A stretch of 64,000 bases of DNA from Clytia hemisphaerica (Eukaryota; Cnidaria; Hydrozoa; Leptothecata; Clytiidae). Shown here piece after piece: positions 1 through 10,250 of this stretch. Made by a program: the position numbers and the translations under genes. The notes under the pieces are model-generated. The model was not told the DNA's origin, did not search any database, and was given only the letters and a program-made list of their open reading frames with translations. How positions within the stretch are numbered: the stretch's first letter is position 1; each line of letters opens with the position of its first letter. The stretch lies in NCBI GenBank assembly GCA_902728285.1, contig CACVBU010001170.1:1044646-1108645 (forward strand), in the 5' to 3' direction.

Positions 1-236
1 GTATCCGTCGTCGCAAACATCAAAAGCCCTTTGGATAGTATAGTAGGGTTTAAGAATGGTCAATCAAATTTAGACATTTGTATTAAGAAACAGGGGGGGG
101 GGCTGCCTACAGTCCGGCAGTTGGCAGAAAATCGAAAAGTTAATATCCGGCGTTTAGGATCCTTGGAACATAATTGAAAGTAAGAATATAATGAATATGA
201 ACAAAAGCTTAAAAATATAACTTTGTTTTTCAACAG

Positions 237-595
237 ATCGATATGCTGTTGTTGGAGTAATGACCTTACCGGCATTGTTTCGAGAAGATCCAAAACACTA
301 CTACGGAATTGATAACACCCTAACTCCTCGAATCAGTCATGCTAACCCTGACATTTTCGACGAACAAGAATTTTTCATCCACCTCGATGGCATCACTATT
401 GGAAAGTCGAGAGATCCTTTGACGGCACTGACATTGATGTACAGTTGCTACTACGTGTTCAACTTAGTATACCCAAAGGAGTTGCAAAGTTCCTTGGAAT
501 TTATCCAGCGTTTCTTGGTAAAAATCGGAGATGGTAGCAAGCCATCAGGCAAACTAATTACAGCAATCACAAAAATAAGAAAATATGCTGGTTGA
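237..595 (+). CDS. 3'-terminal exon of an unrecognised protein
   Basis: The sequence is open from a pyrimidine-rich AG acceptor at 235-236 to a TGA stop at 593-595, about 119 residues. The reading frame continues upstream of the internal ATG at 260, so I read this as a last exon and not as a stand-alone gene. Its start lies outside the window or in the unresolved first 230 bases. The C-terminal part contains the phrases EFFIHLDGI and YYVFNLVYPKEL followed by a FIQRF helix. From memory, this layout resembles the end of many uncharacterised animal proteins that often sit near transposons. I cannot assign a function. No signal peptide or membrane segment is visible. Confidence 0.55.
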
Positions 596-1377
596 AGTTC
601 AACCACTGTATCTTTTTATCTTTGTGACATTAGCAGTGATCAGTTTTGGCGATGGCTTGCTTTCGTCGCCGGTTTTAACCACGAAACTCAAATGAATAAA
701 TGAGTCCGTGCAGACATTTTGATATTTGAAAATTTACAAAGTTACGCTTCAACTTCTTTTCTTTGAGTTTGAATATTGAATATTGAAAGCACTATATTTT
801 CTTGTCAATGTTTTTTTGCCAAATGAAAATTAGAAAGGCTAAAACTGCACTCCTTGAGGTTTTTGTTTAAAATGCTCCTAGTTGTAATTTTTGGAATTTG
901 TTGAATTTAATTGCCCTTTGAAATAGTTTTATACAGAAAAAATCTGCTTTTAGATTGCATAATCTTACTGAATAGTAAATAGTGTATAGTTATAACGTAA
1001 TATAGAATCAGTTTTTGTCAAATTTTTGTCAATATTTATTGAATTATTTAACTTTCTTCTATGTAAAATTCATTTTATTCAATCTGCAAAAATAAAAATA
1101 GAACTTTTATCTCCCAAATCAACTTTTTGAGTTTTTCCTTCGATAATTATTCGCGTATATTCTAGTGAAGAAATGATAGGAAATTTAAAATACCTAGGGG
1201 GTAAAAGGAAATACCTTTTTCGCACCATCACATCTAAGTGATAAAAAAGAACCCCGAGGGTAAAAACTAAAAAAACTTTCGGCACTTTTGAATCCTTTTG
1301 GTGGTGTTTTTAAAGCACGTTAATGGTATATCAGACTAATTTTACAGTAAAAGGGGCGTTTTGCGGTATCGTTTGAA
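596..1377. other. AT-rich 3' flank
   Basis: This stretch follows the stop codon of the first exon. It is AT-rich, and I see no splice-flanked open frame in it. An AATAAA-like string near 695 could serve as the polyadenylation signal of the upstream gene. Confidence 0.4.
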
Positions 1378-1460
1378 AACTACCTTTTTAGTGACTTAAA
1401 TATACCTTTTTAGTGACTTAAATATACCTTTTTAGTGACTTAAATATACCTTTTGGAGGA
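1378..1460. repeat. 22-bp tandem repeat
   Basis: Three full units and one partial unit of about 22 bases (core CCTTTTTAGTGACTTAAATA) lie head to tail. Diffuse variants built on ACCTTTT and AAGGTAC continue to about 1570, immediately before the exon array. Confidence 0.8.
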
Positions 1461-1589
1461 CTTAAAAATTCTTTTGGAAGTATTTTCATACCTCAAAAGG
1501 TACCTAAAAGTACCTTGAAGGTACGAATGAAAAAAATACCTTACAGGTTTTTTAACCTTTAAAGGTACTAAAATGAACCGCTAAAACTT

Positions 1590-4500
1590 TCAGTGAAAGG
1601 ATATTTCTTTTGGACAGGGAACACATGTGAATTTTCTCACAAGGTGAATTTTGTGTTCAGGGAAAAATGAAGATACTAATCACATTCGTTTTTATTTTCA
1701 GTTGGTTGACTTTTGTACCTGATGACTCAAGGGCGTACAAACTAATGCAGAAAAATATTTCAAAAAAGAGCAATTCATGGTCGCAGTGGATGGAAGAACA
1801 AGAGGTCGTGCTCTACATCAACAGCGAAGAAAGGATTTTTCTTTTGGATAGGGAACACATGTGAATTTTCTCACAAGGTGAGTTTTGTTTTCAGGGAAAA
1901 ATGAAGATACTAATCACATTCGTTTTTATTTTCAGTTGGTTGACTTTTGTACCTGATGACTCAAGGGCGTACAAACTAATGCAGAAAAATATTTCAAAAA
2001 AGAGGAATTCATAGTCGCAGTGGATGGAAGAACAAGAGGTCGTGCTCTACATCAACAGCGAAGAAAGGATTTTTCTTTTGGACAGGGAACACATGTGAAT
2101 TTTCTCACAAGGTGAGTTTTGTGTTCAGGGAAAAATGAAGATACTAATCACATTCATTTTTATTTTCATTCAGTTGGTTGACTTTTGTACCTGATGACTC
2201 AAGGGCGTACAAACTAATGCAGAAAAATATTTCAAAAAAGAGGAATTCATGGTCGCAGTGGATGGAAGAACAAGAGGTCGTGCTCTACATCAACAGCGAA
2301 GAAAGGATTTTTCTTTTGGACAGGGAACACATGTGAATTTTCTCACAAGGTGAGTTTTGTGTTCAGGGAAAAATAAAGATACTAATCACATTCGTTTTTA
2401 TTTTCAGTTGGTTGACTTTTGTACCTGATGACTCAAGGGCGTACAAACTAATGCAGAAAAATATTTCAAAAAGAGCAATTCATGGTCGCAGTGGATGGAA
2501 GAACAAGAGGTCGTGCTCTACATCAACAGCGAAGAAAGGATTTTTTCTTTTTGGACAGGGAACACATGTGAATTTTCTCACAAGGTGAATTTTGTGTTCA
2601 GGGAAAAATGAAGATACTAATCACATTCGTTTTTATTTTCAGTTGGTTGACTTTTGTACCTGATGACTCAAGGGCGTACAAACTAATGCAGAAAAATATT
2701 TCAAAAAAGAGCAATTCATGGTCGTTTTCTCACAAGGTGAGTTTTGTGTTCAGGGAAAAATGAAGATACTAATCACATTCGTTTTTATTTTCAGTTGGTT
2801 GACTTTTGTACCTAATGACTCAAGGGCGTACAAACTAATGCAGAAAAATATTTCAAAAAAGAGCAATTCATGGTCGCAGTGGATGGAAGAACAAGAGGGT
2901 CGTGCTCTACCTCAAACAGCGAAGAAAGGATTTTTCTTTTGGACAGGGAACACATGTGAATTTTCTCACAAGGTGAGTTTTGTGTTCAGGGAAAAATGAA
3001 GATACTAATCACATTCGTTTTATTTTCAGTTGGTTGACTTTTGTACCTGATGACTCAAGGCGTACAAACTAATGCAGAAAATATTTCAAAAAAGAGGAAT
3101 TCATAGTCGCAGTGGATGGAAGAACAAGAGGTCGTGCTCTACATCAACACGAAGAAAGGATTTTTCTTTTGGACAGGGAACACATGTGAATTTTCTCACA
3201 AGGTGAGTTTTGTGTTCAGGGAAAAATGAAGATACTAATCACATTCGTTTTTATTTTCAGTTGGTTGACTTTGTACCTGATGACTCAAGGGCGTACAAAC
3301 TAATGCAGAAAATATTTCAAAAAAGAGGAATTCATGGCGCAGTGGATGGAAGAACAAGAGGTCGTGCTCTACATCACAGCGAAGAAGGATTTTTCTTTTG
3401 GACAGGGAACACATGTGAATTTTCTCAAGGTGAGTTTTGTGTTCAGGAAAAATGAAGATACTACTAATCACATTCATTTTTATTTTCATTCAGTTGGTTG
3501 ACTTTTGTACCTGATGACTCAAGGGCGTACAAACTAATGCAGAAAAATATTTCAAAAAAGAGGAATTTCATGGTCGCAGTGGATGGAAGAACAAGAGGTC
3601 GTGCTCTACATCACAGCGAAGAAAGGATTTTTCTTTTGGACAGGGAACACATGTGAATTTTCTCACAAGGTGAGTTTTGTGTTCAGGGAAAAATGAAGAT
3701 ACTAATCACATTCGTTTTATTTTCAGTTGGTTTGACTTTTGTACCTGATGACTCAAGGGCGTACAACTAATGCAGAAAAAATATTTCAAAAAGAGAGCAA
3801 TTCATGGTCGCAGTGGATGGAAGAACAAGAGGTCGTGCTCTACATCAACAGCGAAGAAAGGATTTTTCTTTTGGACAGGGAACACATGTGAATTTTCTGA
3901 CAAGGTTAGTTTTGTGTTCAGGGAAAAATGAAGATACTAATCACATTCGTTTTTATTTTCAGTTGGTTGACTTTTGTACCTAATGACTCAAGGGCGTACA
4001 AACTAATGCAGAAAAATATTTCAAAAAAGAGCAATTCATGGTCGCAGTGGATGAAAGAACAAGAGGTCGTGCTCTACATCAACAGCGAAGAAAGGATTTT
4101 TCTTTTGGACAGGGAACACATGTGAATTTTCTCACAAGGTGAGTTTTGTGTTCAGGGAAAAATGAAGATACTAATCACATTCATTTTTATTTTCATTCAG
4201 TTGGTTGACTTTTGTACCTGATGACTCAAGGGCGTACAAACTAATGCAGAAAAATATTTCAAAAAAGAGGAATTCATGGGCGCAGTGGATGGAAGAACAA
4301 GAGGTTGCGCTCTACATCAACAGCGAAGAAAGGATTTTTCTTTTGGACAGGGAACACATGTGAATTTTCTCACAAGGTGAGTTTTGTGTTCAGGGAAAAA
4401 TGAAGATACTAATCACATTCGTTTTTATTTTCAGGGGCGGATACAGGAATTTTTATCACTGTGTGAAAATTTCGGTTTACCCCGATTTTCCAATATGATC

Positions 4501-5535
4501 CCGATTTTTGAATCCGATAATTGAAGGAATACTCTACCCCATCGCTACATGCCACACACATGTATATAATATCTTTGATTCACTCTACTTATAAGAGCAC
4601 AGAATCATAGTTTCAAAATGTCCTCACCTCATGTTAGTTTATGTTCTTGTAAAAAACTTTAGATCAGACTCAGAAAGAGAGAAAACTTCGTGATTTGTTT
4701 ACACGTAAATCGCGATAGTGTGAAGGGTATGAAAAAGTGGTTTCACACAGTCTGAAGGAATGAAAATTCGTGAAAAGTATGCAAAACTATGTAATTATCC
4801 TCACGAAATTCTGCCAAAATAATCTCTACCGTTGAGGTATGATAACAAGATGAATGCGACTCCTTCAGTAACTTATTACGATGGAGAGTCTCTCTCACAC
4901 AAACAAAAGCTTCTTTGACGTCATTTTGAGCACAGAAAGTGAAACGTATCAACAGATGTACCTTTTGAACATTGTGTACAGAAAGCATTTATGTTTCTTT
5001 GAAAGAACAAAATATTTTTTCTATAAGAAAAAAATTATAGAAAACAATTTTAGTGTTTTTATTTTTTCGAATCGAGTAAATTGAGTGTGTGAATTCACCA
5101 CGTTCACATACCCTGTATCCGCCCCTGATTTTCAGTTGGTTGACTTTTGTACCTGATGACTCAAGGGCGTACAAACTAATGCAGAAAAATATTTCAAAAA
5201 AGAGCAATTCATGGTCGCAGTGGATGGAAGAACAAGAGGTCGTGCTCTACATCAACAGCGAAGAAAGGATTTTTCTTTTGGACAGGGAACACATGTGAAT
5301 TTTCTCACAAGGTGAGTTTTGTGTTCAGGGAAAAATGAAGATACTAATCACATTCGTTTTTATTTTCAGTTGGTTCACTTTTGTACCTGATGACTCAAGG
5401 GCGTACAAACAAATGCAGAAAAATATTTCAAAAAAGAGCAATTCATGGTCGCAGTGGATGGAAGAACAAGAGGTTGTGCTCTACATCAACAGCGAAGGCA
5501 GGATCTTTCTTTTGGACAGTGAACACAGGTGAATT
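1590..5535 (+). repeat. Tandem array of a ~235-bp unit containing a symmetric exon
   Basis: About 14 copies of a unit of roughly 230-240 bp. Each has a TTTTATTTTCAG acceptor, an exon of about 159 bp, a first donor (CAT|GTGAAT) and a strong second donor (AAG|GTGAGT) 17-20 bases on. In the last copy the exon is 5370-5528. It starts and ends in phase 2 and is a multiple of three, so serial splicing would keep frame. The peptide contains SQWMEEQEVVLYIN and ends LLDREH. Use of the second donor would include an in-frame TGA. Several copies (around 1699, 3961, 5135 and 5370) are open. Others have stops (for example a TAG near 2011), single-base indels or internal deletions (near 2720). A diverged relative of the exon lies at 6214-6568. 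The array is either a satellite derived from an exon or a decaying mutually exclusive exon cluster; the sequence cannot decide which. Confidence 0.85.
4432..5127. mobile_element. Non-autonomous TIR DNA transposon (696 bp), CAGGGGCGG family
   Basis: The element starts with CAGGGGCGGATACAGG and ends with the reverse complement, CCTGTATCCGCCCCTG. It is flanked on both sides by the 5-bp target duplication ATTTT (4427-4431 and 5128-5132). Removing the element and one ATTTT restores the array sequence exactly, in the polypyrimidine tract just before an exon acceptor. No transposase frame lies inside, so it would be mobilised in trans. The CAGGGGCGG terminus suggests hAT, but a 5-bp duplication is short for that group, so I leave the superfamily open. 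Confidence 0.85.
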
Positions 5536-5790
5536 ACTAGTTGTAAGTTAAAGTTTTAGTCTTGACGTGTTCGTATTGTCCTTTTGTAGGTACACTACGT
5601 TCATTAGTATGAAAAAGGTCTCCAAGCAATCTGACATCGTGAATGCGTTATATCCTACAAGGAGAATCTCTTCACCAGGGAATACTACCAATCTAAAGGG
5701 AATTATCTTCCTGATTATCTCTAAGCACTGATTGAAACTGCCAACCAGGATCCAACAATACCTATCGTCGAACCAGTAAGGGTAAGTAAC
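5370..5790 (+). pseudogene. Broken downstream exon pair following the exon array
   Basis: The last array exon (5370-5528) ends CACAG|GTGAAT, a better donor than in the other copies. It could join in frame to an exon starting at about 5589 after a TTTTGTAG acceptor. That second exon reads YTTFISMKKVSKQSDIV and then needs a one-base shift near 5665 to continue as NLFTREYYQSKGNYLPDYL. A TAA then interrupts the frame, which resumes as ALIETANQDPTIPIVEP up to a donor near 5780. One frameshift and one stop in about 190 bases indicate a dead gene copy. I do not recognise the family. Confidence 0.55.
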
Positions 5791-5934
5791 ACTACCAGTC
5801 TTTGTACGTCACTAGTCTAAAGTTGGCCTTATTACGCCTTTGGCTACACCAATTAGGACCGTCAGACACTCAGCATTAGTCTATTTAATAGGATTCGTGC
5901 ATCTGCTACATGCTATTTTCTATTCAAAAATACA

Positions 5935-6112
5935 CAAATCTGAGGACAGTGAGGATGGTGAGGATGGAGAGGATAGAGAGGATAATGAGGACAGTGAGGA
6001 TTGTGAGGATAGTGAGGATGGAGAGGATAATGAGGACAGCGAGGATAGAGAGGACAGCGAGGATAGAGAGGACAGCGAGGATAGAGAGGACAGCGAGGAT
6101 ATAGAGGACTGA
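5935..6112 (+). repeat. Minisatellite of 9/18-bp GAGGACAGY units
   Basis: About 20 imperfect 9-base units of the type GAGGATAGN / GAGGACAGC, with the last third homogenised into an 18-bp unit. One frame reads as alternating Glu-Asp pairs. All three forward frames are nearly open because the unit is a multiple of three, so openness is not evidence of coding. Confidence 0.85.
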
Positions 6113-6213
6113 TATATAATATGATGCATAATACATTGTACGGAGGTAACGTAATGTAATATCTATTTTAATAACGGGATAATAGGATAGCAAATTATGT
6201 CTTAATGGTGTAA

Positions 6214-6568
6214 ATTTACTTCTGGTCCTTCCCGAAAGAAGATTATAAGAATATCGCAAAAGAAGACCATAAGAATATCGCAAAAGAAGACCATAACAAT
6301 ATCCCAAAAGAAGACCATAACAATATCCCAAAAGAAGACACCAAAGGCAACAAAAACAAAACGAAAACAGAAGAACGCACCGAAACAAGCACCGACTCAG
6401 ACGACGACTTTGACGCGTACAAACAAATAAAACACAAAATATCTAGAAAGAGGAATTCGATGTCACAGTGGATGGAGGAGCAAGAAGTTATGCTCTACAT
6501 CAGTAGTGAAGACAGGAGGATCTTGCTTTTGGACAGGGAGCGCAGGTTCCAAGTCTTCCCAGCACCTG
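6214..6568 (+). CDS. Probable internal exon, acidic and Lys-rich, diverged homologue of the array exon
   Basis: The frame is open from just after a TAA at 6211 to a CCTG|GTAGGT donor at 6568. It starts with four 24-bp repeats at 6238-6333 encoding eight-residue units (EDYKNIAK, EDHKNIAK, EDHNNIPK twice). A Lys/Thr/Glu-rich linker and an acidic SDDDFDAYK segment follow. The end is a domain that closely matches the array exon: ISRKRNSMSQWMEEQE and LLLDRER, then FQVFPAPG. Conservation of this protein sequence through visible nucleotide divergence suggests past selection. I could not find a convincing acceptor, so the 5' limit is only the limit of the open frame. Function unknown. Confidence 0.45.
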
Positions 6569-6697
6569 GTAGGTGATTTGCAAAGATATTCTTTTTTTAA
6601 CCTTTGCATGCTGTTTAAAATAGTAGCTTAAGGTATTTTCCAAGTTGTATGGAAAGCAATTAACTTTTGATGCCATACAGTTCAGCTCCTTTTGAGA

Positions 6698-6785
6698 CCC
6701 CCAGCGGACCCTCAATTCACGTATTTCTTTTCGAAATTCACTCATTCACGCAAATCTTTCTCAAGATTCACGCAAACTGCTGGGG
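6698..6785. mobile_element. Short TIR repeat, CCCCCAGCGGACC family
   Basis: The left end CCCCCAGCGGACCCTCAATT and the right end TTCACGCAAACTGCTGGGG are inverted relatives. The inside is dominated by TTCACGNA words. A longer member of the same family lies in the ankyrin-gene intron at 44068-44425. Confidence 0.5.
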
Positions 6786-7114
6786 AGGGGGAGGTGTTAG
6801 CCTAGAACAGTGTTCACTGAAACTCTAGTTATTGAAATGCAGCTTTTTTTCGCATGATGCATTAAGTTATTCTTTTATTGAAAAATACGTTTATAAATTC
6901 AGAAAACTTCAACCAATCCACAAATACCATGTTTAAGTGACTGGCAATGAGATCATACGTAACGCGAAGAGAATAAGAGGTGGGTGGATGACTTTCCTCT
7001 TCACAAAAATTCTACAAATCAAAATGGAGAGACTATACCGCATTAGTCCTGTGGACGGGATTACTCTCCAAACTCAACATTGAAGCAGGGACTTGGAAGA
7101 TATCTATCATATGT

Positions 7115-7215
7115 TTAGTGACGACGAATCGTTCGAGAACGAATCCAGTGACGACGAAACCTTCAACGTCGAATCCAATGACGACGAACCCTTCAACGTT
7201 GAATCCAATGACGAC
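7115..7215. repeat. Left remnant of the GACGACGAATCC satellite
   Basis: About seven 15-bp units of the large array at 8290-9735. They are separated from it by the inverted-repeat element at 7220-8290, which seems to have split one array. Confidence 0.75.
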
Positions 7216-7219
7216 GAAG

Positions 7220-8290
7220 CAAATTTTTTTTCCGTAGACGGGCGGAAACATCTTTAATGGTCGGAAATATCATAGCGTAATGGTCGGAAATATCATTTGA
7301 TAGTCGGAAATATCTTTTGATGGTCGGAAATATCTAAAACTCTGAAAATTTGAAAATTTAATGGTCGGAAATATCATTTGATGGTCGGAAATATCCCGCG
7401 CTTTTAAAAATACCTCATCAGCAAAAAAATGTAAACAAAGATGGTAGCAAATGTGGTTCTGTTTCGTAGTTCTTTATATAGTATTTTACACAAGACGTAG
7501 ACAGCTTTTTAGGGAGAGAAAGTGGTATTGACCTTTTTATTCAACCACGACTCTTCTTTCTTTCTTGTCTTTTTTATCCTTTCCTCCTCTAGCCCCCACT
7601 GCTTTCAAATCACCCTAAATCTAGTCCTTACCTGGACACCCTCCCATTCTAGACCTTACCCGGGGCAGGGGGGGGGGCACTCGATCTGAAAACGACCATA
7701 CTTTCGGCGGAAAATTTGGCTTCCAAAATCGAACCCTTACAGTGCATCCAGCTGGCAGTGCATGCAGAGAAAATTTTGCCAAAAAATGGCCCTTACAGAA
7801 CATTTATGGCAAAATTTTCTATCCTTTACAGGGAAAAAAATCTTCAATTTGGCCCAAATCCTCAATTTTTACACGCTTACAGTGTATTTTTCTCATTTTT
7901 TTCTCCTGTCGTCCCTTACAGTGTAGTTCCGCCCGCCATAACCTCGAAAAAACGACCCTTACTTACGTGCCACGCCTCAGGTCATTTACCTTAAGTGCCC
8001 CCCTCCAAGAAACAGAACAGTTCTCAGATAGTGTCCCAAAAACTTAAAATAAAAAAACTACTCTTGTCTGGCACACACAACAAGTTGGCCACACTACACC
8101 ACCTTGGCTATTATCTTTGTTTACATTTTTTTGCTGATGAAGCATTTTTGAAAGCGCGGTATATTCCCGACCATTAAATTTTCAAATTTTCAGAGTTTTG
8201 GATACTTCCGAACATTAAAAGATATTTCCGATCATCAAATGATATTTCCGACCATTACGCTATGATATTTCCGACCATTAAAGATATTTG
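7220..8290. mobile_element. ~1-kb element with long inverted terminal repeats built from GGTCGGAAATATC
   Basis: The left arm, about 7235-7440, holds at least six copies of TGGTCGGAAATATC and ends near TTTGCTGATGAGG (inverted). The right arm, about 8110-8290, is its reverse complement and shares the same spacing and the inner word TGTTTACATTTTTTTGCTGA. The arms are about 180 bases. The left terminus (AATTTTTTTTCCGTAGACGG) resembles the sequence at 63080-63125, so the family has other copies. The core carries a CCCTTACAGTGCA-type repeat. No transposase is visible. The element interrupts the GACGAC satellite. Confidence 0.7.
7690..7960. repeat. CCCTTACAGTGCA-type dispersed repeat
   Basis: Four variants of CCTTACAGTGCA lie at irregular 50-80-base spacing, here inside the inverted-repeat element. 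The same words recur at 54895-55245, so this is a dispersed repeat family and not a gene. The open frames here share no protein signature. Confidence 0.55.
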
Positions 8291-9735
8291 CGACGACGAA
8301 ACCTTCGAGGACGAATCCAATGACGACGAATACAGCGACGACGAATCTAGTGACGACGAATCCAGCGACGACGAATCCAGCGACGACGAATCCTTCAACG
8401 TTGAATCCAGCAACGACGAAACCTTCGAGGACGAATCCAGTGACGACGAAACCTTCGAGGTCGAATCCAGCGAGGACGAAACTTTCGAGGACGAAACTTT
8501 CGAGGACGAAACTTTCGAGGACGAATCCAGCGACGTTGAATCCAATGACGACGAAACCTTCGAGGACGAATCCAGTGACGACGAATCTAGTGACAACGAA
8601 TCCAGCGACGACGAATCCTTCAACGTTGAATCCAATAACGGCGAATCCAGCGACGACGAATCAAATGACGAGGAAACCTTCAACGTTGAATCCAGCGACG
8701 ACGAAACCTTCGAGGACGAATCCAGTGAGGAAGAATCTAGTGACGACGAATCCTTCAACGTTGAATCCAATGACGACGAATCCAGTGACGACGAATCCAG
8801 CGACGACGAATCCTTCAACGTTGAATCCAGCGACGACGAAACCTTCGAGGACGAATCCAATGACGACTAAACCTTCGAGGACGAATCCGGTGAGGAAGAA
8901 TCTAGTGACGACGAATCCTTCAACGTTGAATCCAGCGACGAAGAAACCTTCGAGGATGAATCAAGCGACGACGAATCCAGTGACGACGAATCCAGTGACG
9001 ACGAATCCAGTGACGACAAATCCATTGACGACGAATCCAGTGACGACGAATCCAGTGACGACGAATCCTCCAACGTTGAATCCAGCGATGACGAAACCTT
9101 CGAGGACGAATCCAATGACGACGAAACCTTCGAGGACGAATCCAGTGAGGAAGAATCTAGTGACGACGAATCCTTCAACGTTGAATCCAGCGACGAAGAA
9201 ACCTTCGAGGATGAATCCAGCGACGACGAATCCAGCGACGACGAATCCAGTGACGACGAATCTAGCGACGACGAATCCAGTGACGACGAATCCAGTGACG
9301 ACGAATCCAGTGACGACGAATCCTGCGACGACGAATCCTTCAACGTTGAATCCAGCGACGACGAAACCCTCGAGGACGAATCCAATGACGACGAAACCTT
9401 CGAGGACGAATCCAGTGAGGAAGAATCTAGTGACGACGAATCCTTCAACGTTGAATCCAATGACGACGAATCCAGCGACGACGAATCCAGCGACAACGAA
9501 TCAAATGACGACGAAACCTTCAACGTTGAATCCAGCGACGAAGAAACCTTCGAGGACGAATCCAGCGGCAACGAATCCAGTGACGACTAATCTAGTGACG
9601 ACGAATCCTTCAACGTTGAATCCAATGACGATGAAACCTTCGAGGACGAATCCAGTGACGACGAATCCAGTGACGAGGAAACCTGCAACGTTGAATCCAG
9701 CGACGACGAAACTTTCGAGGATGAATCCAGTGACA
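8290..9735. repeat. 15/30-bp satellite, GACGACGAATCCAGY units
   Basis: About 1.45 kb of 15-base units (GACGACGAATCCAGT) mixed with 30-base variants containing CCTTCAACGTTGAATCC or CCTTCGAGGACGAATCC. Because the unit is a multiple of three and lacks stop-prone words, three frames stay open for hundreds of codons: forward DDESS-like, forward TNPATT-like (474 codons), and reverse LDSSS-like. Only one of these could be real and none has a splice or start context that singles it out. I treat it as satellite DNA. An acidic phosphoserine-type protein in the DDES frame would be interrupted by stops at about 8868 and 9588. Confidence 0.85.
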
Positions 9736-9895
9736 AGATCTTGAGAGCTAAAAATCCTTGTCGTCGACAGAACTTGATTTATAATCATTCGCCACGTACT
9801 ACTGTACTACTACGGTCTACAAATACAACATAAAGATGACGGCGTGAACAAGATGGCGGATGACAACATGGAAAAGGAAGCTACAGATATTATAA

Positions 9896-10002
9896 ACACT
9901 GTCGAGCGTGCTAACCGCACTGGCTCAACTTAAGTATCTTTGAAATCATTCGTAAACCAATCGTAAACTTAATGGCTTAAGCAAAACTTTAGCATTTCTT
10001 AA
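9896..10002 (+). mobile_element. Left end of a tandem-repeat DNA element, split by the YR retrotransposon
   Basis: The sequence from GTGCTAACCGCACTGG through CTCAACTTAAGT to TAAACTTAATGGCTTAAG matches the left end of the element at 23356-23450. Its right part resumes at 16733, beyond the retrotransposon. The family terminus CTCAACTTCAGT is the reverse complement of the right terminus ACTGAAGTTGAG. Confidence 0.75.
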
Positions 10003-10250
10003 ATTGGAGCTAATTTATTAGCTTAGGTTAATTATCGATCCCGCATCTCCCGCACTAGGCCTTTCAGGGGTCACTCATCCCGCCTCTACAGGATATCTAT
10101 GCCGTCGGCTCTTTGCTGCCATTTTATCTATTTCAGTATCGGCTGCCGGCAATTTATCTTCAGCTAGTCCCGCCTGCAAGATCTCCTTAAATTGATCTCA
10201 CTCCTATTTCCTACCTTTTCTACTGCCTGATCAGATTGAGAATGAATTTA
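10003..10250 (+). repeat. A1 split direct repeat
   Basis: Matches A2 at 15331-15578 with no difference seen by eye. It holds the leader before the gag ATG at 10242 and includes the GATCCCGCATCTCCCGCAC and CCGTCGGCTCTTTGCTGCC words. Confidence 0.92.

Noticed and set aside
5840-6112. A 90-codon acidic ORF starting MATPIRTVRHSAL
   Set aside because: More than half of it is the GAGGACAGY minisatellite, and the rest has no coding signature.
8320-9744. A 474-codon forward ORF and two long reverse ORFs over the GACGAC region
   Set aside because: They are frame shadows of a 15-bp satellite that lacks stop words. No start, splice or domain evidence favours any of them.
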